NCBI GenBank assembly: GCA_030847615.1
Contig: JAUMIR010000001.1
Span: forward strand, 162,289,001 to 162,353,000
Direction: 5' to 3'
Source of the DNA: Gambelia wislizenii
Taxonomy: Eukaryota > Chordata > Lepidosauria > Squamata > Crotaphytidae
DNA length: 64,000 nt
This document shows, in pieces, positions 10,511-20,757 of this stretch. The notes beneath the pieces are model-generated. The model was not told where the DNA came from and made no database searches. It worked only from the letters and a program-made list of their open reading frames with translations. The position numbers and the translations under genes were made by a program. How positions within the stretch are numbered: the stretch's first letter is position 1; each line of letters opens with the position of its first letter.

Positions 10511-12052
10511 CACATTTCCCCCTTCTTCCTTTCGTGTCTCTTCAGCACCATATCTGGAAGCAAAGAAGTTTGCAGCATGATGACATCACATTGTTTGCTT
10601 CACTTGGTGGCACAGGGCTGCCATTTTATGCAATAGCTATTCAGTTCCAACACCATGTAGTTTCTGTTTCAGTGAGGAGGAATGTTTCTTAATGAAGTAT
10701 TGTATATATTTATATGCAAGTTAAGGGCAAGCTCTGGGGCCAAAATTATGGATTTTGATATAATCCACAGATAAGTCAAAGCTAAAATTTTGGGGCTCAG
10801 CATAGGGCTCCTCGGATCCACTCCACAGAGCGGCAAAAGTGCCAGTGTTTAGGGGGACAACCATCCCCAGCTGCCACTGCCATTTTCCCACCCAGGCATT
10901 CAAAAAGGCATTTTGCCCTTCTACAGTCATCCTTCCATATTTGCAGGTTACACTTTTGTGGATTTGGGCTCGGCCACAGGATTTTGGGGATCAATATTTT
11001 GGCATCAATGTTTTGACATATACATGAATATATACAGTACTATATAGCCACTTTCCTGTGTACATGCAACAACAACAAAAAAAAGCTCAGAGCCTTTGAG
11101 TAGTGAACAATGAAAACTCTAACCAACAACATCCCTGTGGCCTTCCCTACATTATATTTATCATGATTGTCCAGTTAATTAATGTTTTGCATGAAGATGA
11201 CAGATTATTTACAGCTAGTGCTGTCTTGATGTCCTCTACAAAATGTAAGATATTGACCCCATCAATTATGATTAGACGGGCATACATCCTATAGCAGTAG
11301 TAGGGCACATTTTTCAAATAGAAGTGTACAACCACATAGTTATAATAATGCTAAGTAACATTTTTTTAATGTCATAATTAGCACGCCTGACACAATGCCA
11401 TGTGTTCATAAAATATAACAGCATCAAGTACGGCATCTCCACAATCAGCACAGAATAAAGTTTTCCCAGCATTGCAAATTAAGCAGCTTCTACTGAACAG
11501 CTTCGTCTAAGAACTAAGTAAATTCAAGAACCTTTTCTTTCAACACACACAATTACACTCAAGAGATGTATTTACAATGAATATATTCACCACCACATCT
11601 GTTTTAGTGATGTAAAACATAGGTATAAATGCTGCCCTGGTACTACCATTCTTTATGCAAATGTATTAACATAAATTCTACAAATAACAATTACAGTATT
11701 ACACCAAGGTACAACACTGAACTCACAATGAAAAGAGAAACTGAGATATTCTATTAAGTTCTAATGAATGGGTGTTTCAAGAACACTCTGAAGCAAATAT
11801 ATTTGGGCAATAAAAGCAAAACAAGATTGGAAAATATTTAAAATAATGAGGACACCAGCCTTGCTGTTCCCTGACATATTTTCCCTTGTAGCAGTTTTTG
11901 AACAAATGCTAATTGTTGTACATAAATGAAGTGCTTGCAAAAATCATTTTAAAGAACCCTCATGGAAAGAAATACTAATAAAAAGACATCTGTTTTCTAC
12001 TATAGTGTTCACACAATAATGGGTGTATGCTATTGGGGAGAGGTGGGTAAGA

Positions 12053-12083
<31 letters not shown>

Positions 12084-12119
12084 TAGGTGGATATTTTGCC
12101 ACAAGAACCTGTTGGAAAT
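10511..12119. other. No gene; one possible MITE end
   Basis: There are no coding signals. At 10925 the sequence CAGTCATCCTTCCATATTTG resembles the Tigger-like MITE ends found elsewhere in this window, but no matching right end was found. Around 10740-10800 the stretch GGGGCCAAAATTATGG with AATCCACAGATAAGTC looks like a repeat fragment. An (AAT)n run lies at 12053-12082. Confidence 0.4.
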
Positions 12120-12362
12120 CTGTTGGAGCCCTGTTGGCGCAGTGGTTAAATGCCAGTACTGCAAACCAAAAGGTTGTGAGTTTGATTCCAGAGGGCTCCA
12201 AGGTTGACTCAGCCTTCCATCCTTCCATAGGTCAATAAAATGAGTACCCAGCTTGTTAGGGGCAATAAGTTAAAAAAAATCATTGTAAACCACTTAGGGA
12301 GTGCTTCAGCACTGATAACCAGTATATAAATATCAATACTATTGCTATTTGCTATAAATCAA
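12120..12362 (+). mobile_element. Full-length Sauria-type tRNA-derived SINE
   Basis: A-box-like TTGGCGCAGTGGTTAAATGC and B-box-like GAGTTTGATTCCAG are the split RNA polymerase III promoter. The body follows: GACTCAGCCTTCCATCC, AATGAGTACCCAGCTTG and TTGTAAACCACTTAGGGAG. The tail is a TATTGCTATTTGCTATA type. This is the most complete member in the window. Confidence 0.9.
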
Positions 12363-12605
12363 GGAACTGTAACTCAAGATCACCTCTGCACATATTCTGG
12401 GTACTAAATGCATGTTCAGTGGGAACAAGGAAGGGGGGGATGTACAAATCCTAGTCAAAAATCACATGCTACTGCGACCCCCCAAAAATTGGAATAAACC
12501 ATAATGTGGAAAATATGAAGTCTGTTGGCTACTTGACATCTCTTAGTAAAATCTGTTGGACCTAAGACAAAAAAGTACCTAGGAATAAAGCATTAATGTG
12601 AAATA

Positions 12606-12833
12606 CAGTTGTCCCTTCAGTTGCTGGGGTTTTGTTTCAGGACCTCCCGTGGATACCAAAATCCGTGAATACTCAAGTCCCATTATATGCAATGGCATAG
12701 CAAAATGGTGTCCCTTATATAACATGGCAAAATCAAGGCTTGCTTTTTGGATTATTATTTTTTAAAGAATATTTTCAAGCCATGAATACTTAAGTCCATG
12801 GATACCAAATCCATGGATACAGAAGGACAACTG
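12606..12833 (+). mobile_element. Tigger-like (pogo) MITE
   Basis: The 228-bp unit begins CAGTTGTCCCTTCAGTTGC and ends AGAAGGACAACTG, flanked by TA on both sides (12604-12605, 12834-12835). The inner part reads CCATGGATACCAAATCC, like the 'CCGTATCCACGGATT' ends of mammalian MER2/Tigger-type elements. It has no transposase. Relatives are at 19086, 20868 and 29292. Confidence 0.85.
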
Positions 12834-13453
12834 TACTGTATACTACAAAGTTTTTTCACACATCAATCACAGAGGATAAAGACTACCTCCTCTAGTGCAT
12901 TTTGCCCATTCTGTGTTTTCCTTCCAGAATGGGCTGATAGCAATTTGCATCTATAGGAAAAAGAAGCCAAGAAACACATATAAGTGATGAGCACTGACTT
13001 GTAGTCTGTATGATTGCCACATTAACAAAACATGTGCTTGCATCTGATGAGGCCAACAGTATGCACAAGAGATTATACCATAATAAATGTGTGGGTCTTC
13101 CAGGTGCCACCAGATTCTTTGTTGTTGTTGTTTAAAAAAACACCTATGTGTCTATGCTATTTTTTCCTGCTTTAATAGAACAGAGAGCTCTCCATTCTGC
13201 CACACAGGACTGTAGCGCACATGACATCATCACTACTATCCCACTGAATATCCAGAGACCAAGGGTCAGTTACACGGCAGTTTTTACTGTGGTAGTTTGC
13301 GCTTTATCACAGTTTTGTTCCAGTGCTGCATAGTTCACATGATTTACTGCTAAATCAGTTGATCTGTTTAGTTTTCCGCTTTGTAATTCACACAGACAGA
13401 GGTGGGGTGTGTGGCCTCCCAGGCACTTCTGGGGCAAGATGCCGAGGAGCTGC

Positions 13454-13494
13454 GAGGGAGGGAGGGAGGGAGGGAGGGAGGGAGGGAGAGAGAG
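13454..13494. repeat. (GGGA)n microsatellite
   Basis: About ten GGGA units ending in (GA)n. Confidence 0.95.
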
Positions 13495-13661
13495 TGCTGG
13501 CACCTTTCCCTCTGATTACCAGAGGGATGCCTGCTAATTGTTATTCCTTTATCAGGGAATGTCAGCCGAGGAGCCATCTCCCGTCAAGCCCCATTCCCCT
13601 CACCCACTGCCCCCTCTCTCTTCTCACACACAGAAATGGATCTCAGTAGGGCGAGGGAACG

Positions 13662-13662
13662 A

Positions 13663-13692
<30 letters not shown>
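13662..13692. repeat. (CA)n microsatellite
   Basis: About 15 CA units. Confidence 0.95.
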
Positions 13693-13693
<1 letters not shown>

Positions 13694-14736
13694 TGGGAAA
13701 AGGCTAAGTGGGGATACCTCAACCCCAGCAGCCAAGCAAGCCAGGAGGCAGACAGCTGGGTGATTGGGATGGGTATAGCAGTGGCTGGATCTTTTCTGTG
13801 GATGGAAACAACAGTGGATGGATCTTTTCATCTGAGGCTCCTCCATCTCTTGCAAGTCCATCCCCTCCTTGGACAGCCCAACCAATCACCGCTCAGCTCT
13901 GCTGTGACTGTATCGGGAAGATTGCTGGTAGTTCACATAGCCCTTAGCAAAATGGTAGTTCACACAATCAAAAGTGTGCTTAGTCGTGTTACTTTTCAAA
14001 GAAATTGGGAAAAGTAGTGAAATCCCCTATCATGCTACTTTTGAGTTTTTGAGCTCCCCTTCTGAATGAGGCGATACTGCAGCGTGATGTGTGGGAACAA
14101 TTAGGAATCTTAGCAATTTATTTAAAGAAATATTTTGCTGTGTAAACAGGACCCAAGAAAACAAATGGCAGGAATTGTACTTTTTCCCTGTAAGGGAACA
14201 AGATCAGTAAAGACCCACTGGTTTCACTTTCCCAGACATCTTCCAACTTCAACAGAAGATGAAATAGCACCAGGCATCATGGACAACCAGCACACAAGGA
14301 AATAATGAACAAGAACAATCTTCCCTCAGTAATTAGAGCTCAATAATTAAATACAAAGCTGTAATTGATAAGATTCATAACAGCACTCTAAAGGTCTGTA
14401 AAGGTAGTATCTTTTCTGTACCCAATGCTTAAATTCTTAGTGTATTAAGCCTATTGTCCCATAGCTCATTTCCCTATTAAAAAAGCCCAATTCTTCATCT
14501 CTCTTTAATAAGGACACCTGTATTTAACTTAGAAGAACCAGACTCATTGAACAGTAAGGTTATCTTTGTACTTCACATACAATAGCATCTTTTAAGGAGA
14601 AAAGGCAAAGGATTTTGCCAGAATTTTGCAGAGATAAAGGGATCTTCCCAAAATATGGATTTCATTTCCATTGAAGGAGGACCAATTAAAAATTAATCTA
14701 AACACTTTTAGGTTTCTTATCAGCTTCATCTTATGA

Positions 14737-14738
<2 letters not shown>

Positions 14739-14768
<30 letters not shown>
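14739..14768. repeat. (CA)n microsatellite
   Basis: About 15 CA units in otherwise unannotated sequence. Confidence 0.95.
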
Positions 14769-14770
<2 letters not shown>

Positions 14771-14963
14771 CCCCATAGCAGCTGTTACTCTTGTTTTCAT
14801 TACTGGTTGTTATGGAAGTGTTTCCCCCTAAACAGACTGGGGACCCAAACACACAAGCTGCAATTCTTACTGGGACTGCAAAGACAGTCAAGGTTTTAAA
14901 ACCCTACTAAAATATCCATCATAGTGCAGTGGTTAACATGCTGGAGAACTCCAGGAAAACAGT

Positions 14964-15555
14964 GGGCCCATCTATACGAGGGGGGAGGGAAACAGAGTAC
15001 CTCGTAGTAATGGTATTTTACAGCATCAGCAACATGTCTTAACAGTGTTTTGGCCCCAGAGGAGAGATGGCGGCCATGAGTGATTTACTCGCATTAGTTC
15101 TTTGCAGCCGTCAAACTTTTAAAAACATTGTCTAAGATGTGCTAGAGAAATAGTGATTTTTCACATTAAAAGGATAGCAAAAAAACAAACAAAAAAAACC
15201 CTACCCCGTTTATCACCCGAGTGATTGCTCACTAAGGTGAAAATCCAACATGGTGGCAGCGGGTGCTTGCCCTGTTAGCAATTCCCCGCCTACCAAGCTC
15301 GCCCAGCCAATCAGCTTTGCCCTTCCTCTTGTATGGGGAAGCGATTCAAAGTGAATCGCTTGTCCTAATGAGGAGGAATGTGCATCACCTTGCTTTTTTT
15401 TTTTAACTAAATGAAAAGCCACAAAGGCTTTTCCTACATTGTTTTTGCTGGTTTGGGCACCCCTCCTTCCAAATGGATTTATGTGGGATCCCATTTAGAC
15501 AGGTAGGATTCCCAACAAATTATATGAGGATTATTTTGATCATTTAGACACCCCC
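14964..15555. mobile_element. Putative TIR element with 3-bp target duplication
   Basis: The left end GGGCCCATCTATACGA and the reverse complement of the right end (GGGGGTGTCTAAATGA) share the G-run and the TCTAxAxGA pattern. AGT flanks both sides (14961-14963, 15556-15558). The interior has CpG-rich patches (GAGATGGCGGCCATG, CCAACATGGTGGCAGCGG) and CCAGCCAATCAGC, also seen at 39850. No coding capacity is seen. The assignment is tentative because the termini are diverged. Confidence 0.45.
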
Positions 15556-15735
15556 AGTGTGTGAATCCCTGCTCAGCCATGGAAATCCCTGGGGAAACCT
15601 TGGGCAAAACACACTCCTAGCTTTAGAAGCAGGCAACAGCAAACCTCCTCTGAAGAAATATGGCCAAGAAAACTCAATGATAGGGTTGCCATAAGTCTGA
15701 GTCGACTTGAAGGCACATAACAGCAAGAACAAAGT
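15556..15735 (+). mobile_element. tRNA-derived SINE (MIR/CORE-like), 3' part
   Basis: It contains GAATCCCTGCTCAGCCATGG, GGCAACAGCAAACCTCC and AGGGTTGCCATAAGTCTGAG, then GACTTGAAGGCACATAACA. The last block is the 3' tail shared with the 5S-derived SINEs of this window. The tRNA head is mostly lost. Confidence 0.75.
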
Positions 15736-16648
15736 CCACAATAGGATCTCAAGGCTACTTCTGAAAGAAAAAGAAAAATCATACACTCAGGCTCATATAA
15801 TTAATGTCACTTGCAGTTTGACCCTTAGATGTGGCATTATACTCCTGTGTGCAAGAAAAGAGAGACTGCCTCATTCAAGACAGAACTTGTCATCTTCAGT
15901 TTCTGAAAGCAGTTGTATTTTTTTTAAAAATGTACCGCCCTGCTGATTGTAGGAATTCTTTAGTTTATTTGAAGTGTCATAATTGTTTAATGAAACTAAT
16001 CAATAAAATGTTGCAGCTCTAGAAGAAATAACACTTTGTAAAATTTATTAAAATATTCATCTCCACTGTGATGGCATTTTCCTCCACCCCTCAGGTACCT
16101 GCCTTTTAAAATGATACATGTAAAGTTACTGATATCTAAAATGTCAATAACCCTATAACCTTTTACCAATATTGATCTCGTATTTGGCAGTGACCTATAC
16201 AGCCTTAGGTACTACTTTTTCCATAATTTCTCTCATATATACAGTTTTTAAATACAGTACAGCCATGTATCACTTGTAAAATTCAAATATTGCAAAGTCA
16301 AACAAGTAGGAGCCCAGAGAATAGTCTAACATAATACACACCTTGTATTGTCAAAGCAACTACAGTACTGACATTAAAAGCCAGCAGGCCTAAACCTGCT
16401 CCCAAAGTGAATGAACAAAAGCTCACTTATACTGAGACATCTCAGGTGAGTTTGTTCCTTTTTCTCACACATTTTTGTCAACAATGATCCTATTCATTAT
16501 CATTTTTTTCTAATCTCCTTCCATACTAATAAAGAGTTGATAAGGATGCAAATTTCCATGATGCTACCAAAAATATCTATGCTGTGGTTGATATGTCACT
16601 ATCATAGTTATAAGCTCTAGATTCCTCACTGGCTAGTATGCGCTAAAC

Positions 16649-16997
16649 CAGTGGCTCTTAATCTGGGCTCCACGGACCTCCAGGGGTCCTCAAAGGCTTG
16701 AAAGCTGCTTGGCCCAACTACTCCCTGCAGTGGAGTAGCCACCTGACAGGAGCTAAGGCTGGCTGGCTTGGCCTGCACATTGCCAATCAATCTGTTCCAG
16801 CCACGAATTTGTAGGGGAAAAGTCTTTGGTCTTCCTCCAGTGCCTCTGAGGGAAGGTTTCATGGATGGTGTAATTGTATTATTATTATTATTATTATCAT
16901 CATTATTATTATTTTAAAACTTGAGGTAACTTGGGGGTCCGTGGCAACAAAAGATATTTAAAGAAATACCTGGTAAAGAAAAGGTTAAGAGCCACTG
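16649..16997 (+). mobile_element. hAT (Charlie-like) MITE
   Basis: The TIRs are CAGTGGCTCTTAAT and its mirror GTTAAGAGCCACTG. Target duplications are CGCTAAAC (16641-16648) and CTCTAAAC (16998-17005), 8 bp with one mismatch, as expected for hAT. The core holds an (ATT)n run at 16877-16914. Three relatives follow at 19957, 20758 and 22988. Non-autonomous. Confidence 0.9.
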
Positions 16998-17124
16998 CTC
17001 TAAACCAACTGGATAGTATGCTGTACCCTCCTATTGTTTGTGACTGTAATGGCCATTACCATCAGTACTTTCTGCATTTAATTATTCTGTGACCCCAATG
17101 AAAACAATCCCATCCCCAACTCTG

Positions 17125-17365
17125 TGTGTGTGTTCATTTTATTTATATCCCACCTTTTCCCCAGGCCTGGGACTCAAAGTAGCTTTAAAAAGTTTGAACA
17201 GATACAGATAAAAGTGCACATCATAAAAAGTTAAAATAGAATTAAACTATCAACAGAATTAAAAACAAAAGGATGTCCATTAAAACAGAAAAATAAAAAC
17301 CACAAAACCACAGACAATCCAGCACATTAATAAACGACCTGAAGGCACACAACAAACAACAAAAT
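17125..17365 (-). mobile_element. Decayed SINE/LINE 3' pieces
   Basis: The plus strand reads TTTATATCCCACCTTTTCCC and CCTGGGACTCAAAGTAGC, the reverse of a common retroposon end. The final part, GACCTGAAGGCACACAACA, is the SINE tail in forward orientation. These are two unrelated fragments joined, family uncertain. Confidence 0.4.
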
Positions 17366-17714
17366 CAATCTTCAAAGGCCTGTTGAAAAATGTGTACTCT
17401 GTGTGTGTGTGTAGCACTTCACAACTGATGAAACAAACTATGATGGACAAGATCTCATGTTCTCATAAATTTATGAATCTTTTAAAGTGCCACAAAACTT
17501 TTTGTTTCCATGGATCTAGTACGCTGTTGGTCATATTCAGCATAGTTCACACACTGAGCTCTGAAGTACTTAAGATGGCTGAATTCTGGCCACAGATGTA
17601 TAAAACCTAGAGGACATAACAATATAAACAGACTGGCAATATCTAAATGTACAGAAGGCATCTTATTTCTGTGGGTTCCTTTGACTGGTATGAGAAACTA
17701 ATGTTCACATGTTG

Positions 17715-18048
17715 CTGTTGTTCTGCCTTCAAGTCATTTCTGACTTAAGGCAACCCTAAAGTAAAGCTATCACAGGGTTTCCTTGGAAAGATTTGTTCAG
17801 AGGGGACTGCCACTGCCTTCCACTAAGGCTGACCTCCCCCGGATCATCCATTTTTGCAGATCCGGGGGGGGGGGGTGCCTGATTTGTTCAGAGGGGACTG
17901 CCACTGCCTTCCACTGAGGCTGAGGGTCTGTGACTTGCCGAGGAACACCCAGTGGGTTTCTGTGGTTGAGCAGGGATTCGAACCCTGGTCTCCAGAGTCC
18001 TAGTCCAACACTCAAACCACTACCCCACATTGGCTCTCTCTATGTGCA
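17715..18048 (-). mobile_element. tRNA-derived SINE (MIR/CORE-like), interrupted
   Basis: The plus strand reads GCCTTCAAGTCATTTCTGAC at the tail end and GGATTCGAACCCTGGTCTCC near the head, the reverse complement of a B box. It ends AACACTCAAACCACTACCCC. At 17833-17876 a short CCCCCGGATC foldback interrupts it, flanked by a 43-bp direct duplication (17790 and 17881). Without this insert it is an ordinary, nearly full-length SINE. Confidence 0.85.
17833..17876. repeat. 44-bp CCCCCGGATC mini-foldback
   Basis: CCTCCCCCGGATC is mirrored by GATCCGGGGGGG with a loop of about 13 nt. A homologous copy, in inverted orientation, lies at 40048-40089. Here it is bracketed by direct repeats of GATTTGTTCAGAGGGGACTG (43 bp each), which could be a long target duplication or a repair product. 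Confidence 0.7.
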
Positions 18049-18251
18049 TTTTACTTCATATGCCTCACATTAGAGGTGACACTTTCCAGTGAAGTTGCCA
18101 TGAAAGTCTGTTGAAAGAAAAATAAGGTGGCTGAGGTCTCTGCCAGGCTAACAGATGGCTTTTAGTGCATGCACTGGTTACCTCAAGGGTGGACTATTGC
18201 AATGTGATGTACATTGGGCTACCTCTGTACCAAGTACAGAAACGTCAATTA

Positions 18252-18757
18252 CAGTAGCACACCCGCATCTGTGGGAGATTAGTTCCAGGGGCACCCGTGG
18301 ATAGCGAATTCCGCAGATAACAGTGAACACCATTCTGGGGGGGGCATCCTGGGGAAAGGGGGGCAAGTTTGCTCTTCCGCCCCGTTGTGGCGGCGATCGC
18401 GGAGGGGAAGGGGATGAGGCCAGTTCGCTTCTCTGCCTCCTTCGCCCTTCGCGCATGGCCCCACCATGGCGGTGATCATGGGGCAAAGGGGGAAGGGGAC
18501 GAGACCAGTTCACTCCTCCGCCCCTTTCCCCCTTGGCCCTGCCACGGCAGCAATCGTGGGGCAAAGGGGGAAGAGGACGAAGCCATTTGATCCTCCTCTT
18601 CCCTTCACCCCTGTGATCGCCACTGCGGCAACAGGAGCCCTCCCAGGGGAAGGGACAGGGGAGGTAAGATCCCTCCCCCCTCCCTCCCTCCCCCCATCAC
18701 CAACCGCAGATAACTGAATCCGCGGTTGATGAATCAGCAGATATGGGGATGCTACTG
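18252..18757. mobile_element. Tigger-like MITE, CAGTAGCAC subtype, 506 bp
   Basis: It starts CAGTAGCACACCCGCATC and ends GATATGGGGATGCTACTG. TA precedes it, but the right flank reads AA. The GC-rich core holds about three units of a ~95-bp degenerate tandem repeat (GGGGCAAAGGGGG...GACGAGACCAGTTC). A second member, in opposite orientation and with perfect TA flanks, is at 36633-36994. Open frames in the core are repeat artefacts. Confidence 0.8.
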
Positions 18758-19085
18758 AAGTTCAAGACATGGCAACCAGATTGTTTACTGGCACACCTAG
18801 GAGTGGTCATATTACACCAATATTGAAATCACTCCACTGGCTGCCAGTTAGTTTCCAGGCAAGATACAGAGTGTTGGTTGTTACCTTTAAAGCCCTACAC
18901 GGTTTGTGTCCAGGTTACCTGTGGGATAGCCTTCTCCCATACTGCCCCATACACGCAGGTCCTCTGGGGGACATTTATTCCAGTCAGCCAGGACTAGACT
19001 GTCAATGGTCACCCAGAGGACTTTTTCTTCAGCTGCCCCTAGGCTCTGGAATGACCTTCCGGAAGAGACTTGACAGCTGCGTATA

Positions 19086-19316
19086 CAGTTGTCCCTCCGT
19101 ATCCACAGATTTGGTATCCACGGATTTAAGTGTTCACGGCTTGAAAATATTCTTTAAAAAAATAGTAATCCAAAAAGCAAACCTTGATTTTGCCATCTTT
19201 AATAAGGGATACCATTTTGCTATGCCATTGCCTATAATGGGATTTGAGTATTCACAGATTTTGGTATCCACAGGGGGTCCTGGAACCAAACCCCAGCAAA
19301 TATGAAGGGACAACTG
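19086..19316 (+). mobile_element. Tigger-like MITE, CAGTTGTCC subtype
   Basis: It starts CAGTTGTCCCTCCGTATCC and ends GAAGGGACAACTG with TA on both sides. The inside reads GATTTGGTATCCACGG and GCTTGAAAATATTC. It is inserted in the L2-like LINE. Closest relative: 20868-21086. Confidence 0.9.
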
Positions 19317-19784
19317 TACTGTCTGAATTTAAAAAAGCATTAAAGACAAATCTATCCAGATGATTTTTAAACTGTGAATTTTAAATTGTTTTAATATACA
19401 CTGGTTTTATTTCTCCCTTTAAACTGATATTGTGTGTTTTGATGTATTTATGTATTTTGTATGTATTTTTAACCAAGATGTATTTGAATTGATATTAATT
19501 GTTCTGTGTAGATATGTTGTTCCCCACCTCAATCCATGGGGAGAGATGGGTGAAAAATCATTACTAGTAGTAGTAGTAGCAGCAGCCACAATAAACTTGT
19601 AGCCCAACAAGGTCCTGACTTTCTAAACTGGAAGCCAAGAACCCCCTGATTCTTAGGATCAGAGGGAAGCTATCTGACAGAACGTGAAGCCTCAGAGCAT
19701 TCCTAATGACAGGCCTCAGTTCTGAACAGAACTTAGAACAGTCACTGTTTGGGTTCCAAAATCCTCCAACACTGTGTTCCTTTT

Positions 19785-19955
19785 GTTGGTCGGTAAAATG
19801 AGTATCCGGCTTGTGGGGGCAATTAGCTAACACACATTGGAAACTGCTTAATGCAGTGTAGATGTGTAAATTGATATTGCTTAAAAACAATTTGTAAGCT
19901 GCTCTGATAGCCTTTGTGGCTGAGGAGTGGGGTATAAATAACTAATTAAAAATAA
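19785..19955 (+). mobile_element. Sauria-type SINE, head missing
   Basis: Starts inside the body at GGTCGGTAAAATGAGTATCC and runs through AATTAGCTAACACACATTGG to GTAAGCTGCTCTGATAGCC and an A/T-rich tail. The upstream joined sequence (about 19610-19780) is not recognised. Confidence 0.8.
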
Positions 19956-19956
19956 A

Positions 19957-20363
19957 TAAACCTGGGATCTGTGGGCCCCCCCAGGGGGCCTGTCCTCATA
20001 GAGGGACCACAAAGGCTTGAAACTACATGGCTCACCTCCTCCCTGCAGTGCAGTGGCTGCATAACAGGATCCAAGGCAAAGGCTGGCTGGGCCTGCACAT
20101 TGCCATACAATCCACTCCAGCCACAAACTTTCAGGAAGAAGCAGAAGAAAAGTCTTCCCTCCCCCTCCAGTGTCTCTTAGGGAAGGTTTAGTGGATGGTG
20201 TATTATTATTATTATTATTATTATTAGGTATTGTTGTTATTATTACTGTTGTTGTTATTGTTGTTATTATTAGGGTTTTAAATCTTGAATTAAGTCTCAG
20301 GGGTCTATGGCAAAAAAAATATTTAAAGGGTGTCCCTAGTAAAGAAAAGGGTAAGAACCACTG
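19957..20363 (+). mobile_element. hAT (Charlie-like) MITE, left end lost
   Basis: The right terminus GGGTAAGAACCACTG and the body (GCAGTGGCTGCATAACAGGA, (ATT)n at 20200-20225, TATTTAAAGGGTG) match the hAT family at 16649, 20758 and 22988. The left TIR and the target duplication cannot be read. Confidence 0.8.
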
Positions 20364-20384
20364 GTCCTGCTGACACAGCCAGTG

Positions 20385-20670
20385 GCACTCCTGGTGGGGG
20401 GGGGGTTGAGAGCGCTAGTCCCCCCAAAGTAACTTTTTTCAAGCTCAAGAGTTGAGGAGCGGGGACTCACCTGCAAGGTGTCGACACGTAGCGAGCGGGG
20501 GTGGACCCAGATCCGCTGAGAAGGAGTCGAAGCCCTCCATGCTATTCCCGCCTCAGAGACAATCACGGATGCCGAGTCCTCAGCTGAGGCGGCCATCCAA
20601 GTAGGCGACACACCGCCCCCTGCAGGGCCCCGCGAGCGCTGCAGCTCAGCTCTCCCTGGCTTGAAGGCAA
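20385..20670 (-). promoter_or_regulatory. MEI4: CpG-rich island, candidate MEI4 promoter
   Basis: This short unique stretch between two hAT MITEs has a high density of CpG (GTCGACACGTAGCGAGCGGG, CCGCGAGCGCTG) compared with its AT-rich, CpG-poor surroundings. It contains a coding-exon candidate with a splice donor on the minus strand. Composition and position fit a host promoter. That it belongs to MEI4 is inferred from strand and codon phase. Confidence 0.45.
20471..20540 (-). CDS. MEI4: Candidate MEI4 first coding exon (23 codons + 1 nt)
   Basis: On the minus strand an ATG at 20540-20538 has A at -3 and G at +4. It opens MEGFDSFSADLGPPPLATCR and continues HLA, then reaches a donor CAG|GTGAGT (GT at 20470-20469). 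The exon ends one base into a codon, exactly the phase required by the MEI4 exon at 1266-1508, which starts with two bases of a split codon. Joining them would give a Glu codon and read straight into IKHKEDVTWYLKTS. A second, upstream ATG (20594, MAASAED frame) is out of phase with that exon. The intron would be about 19 kb. The peptide has no similarity I recognise to mammalian MEI4, whose start Met sits in the WYL block, so a lizard-specific N-terminal extension is implied. The exon could belong to another gene. Confidence 0.4.
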
Positions 20671-20757
20671 CCTAAACTTCATACCTCTTTCCTCAAGGGG
20701 GTTAAAATTCCCACCGGCTAAATTGTCACAAATAGCAAGACTTTAAACGCTTTAAAG

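Larger units (their letters stand above)
13262..14155. mobile_element. TIR element with simple-repeat core
   Basis: The left end GGGTCAGTTACACGGCAG and the reverse complement of the right end (GGGTCCTGTTTACACAGCA) match. Short flanking repeats CCAAG/CCAAG can be read but overlap the termini, so the exact boundary is ambiguous. Inside are a (GGGA)n run (13454-13494) and a (CA)n run (13662-13692) in GC-rich sequence. No transposase. The termini resemble those of the element at 45333-46671. Confidence 0.55.
18160..19580 (+). pseudogene. L2-like LINE ORF2 C-terminus and 3' UTR, split by two MITEs
   Basis: Three LINE pieces (18160-18251, 18758-19085, 19317-19580) join into one reading frame when the two inserted MITEs are removed. 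The protein contains RVDYCNVMYIGLPLYQVQK, then ATRLFTGTPRSGHITP and LKSLHWLPVSFQARYRV and TFKALHGLCPGYL. This is the classic C-terminal region of L2-clade reverse transcriptases. The frame ends with SEFKKALKT after the second MITE. An AT-rich 3' UTR ends at an (AGT)n run near 19580. The copy is 5'-truncated and was already inactive when the MITEs landed, or was inactivated by them. Confidence 0.8.

Noticed and set aside
12125..12200. A tRNA gene
   Set aside because: A and B boxes are present but the sequence does not fold into a full cloverleaf with an acceptor stem, and it continues into the Sauria-type SINE body.
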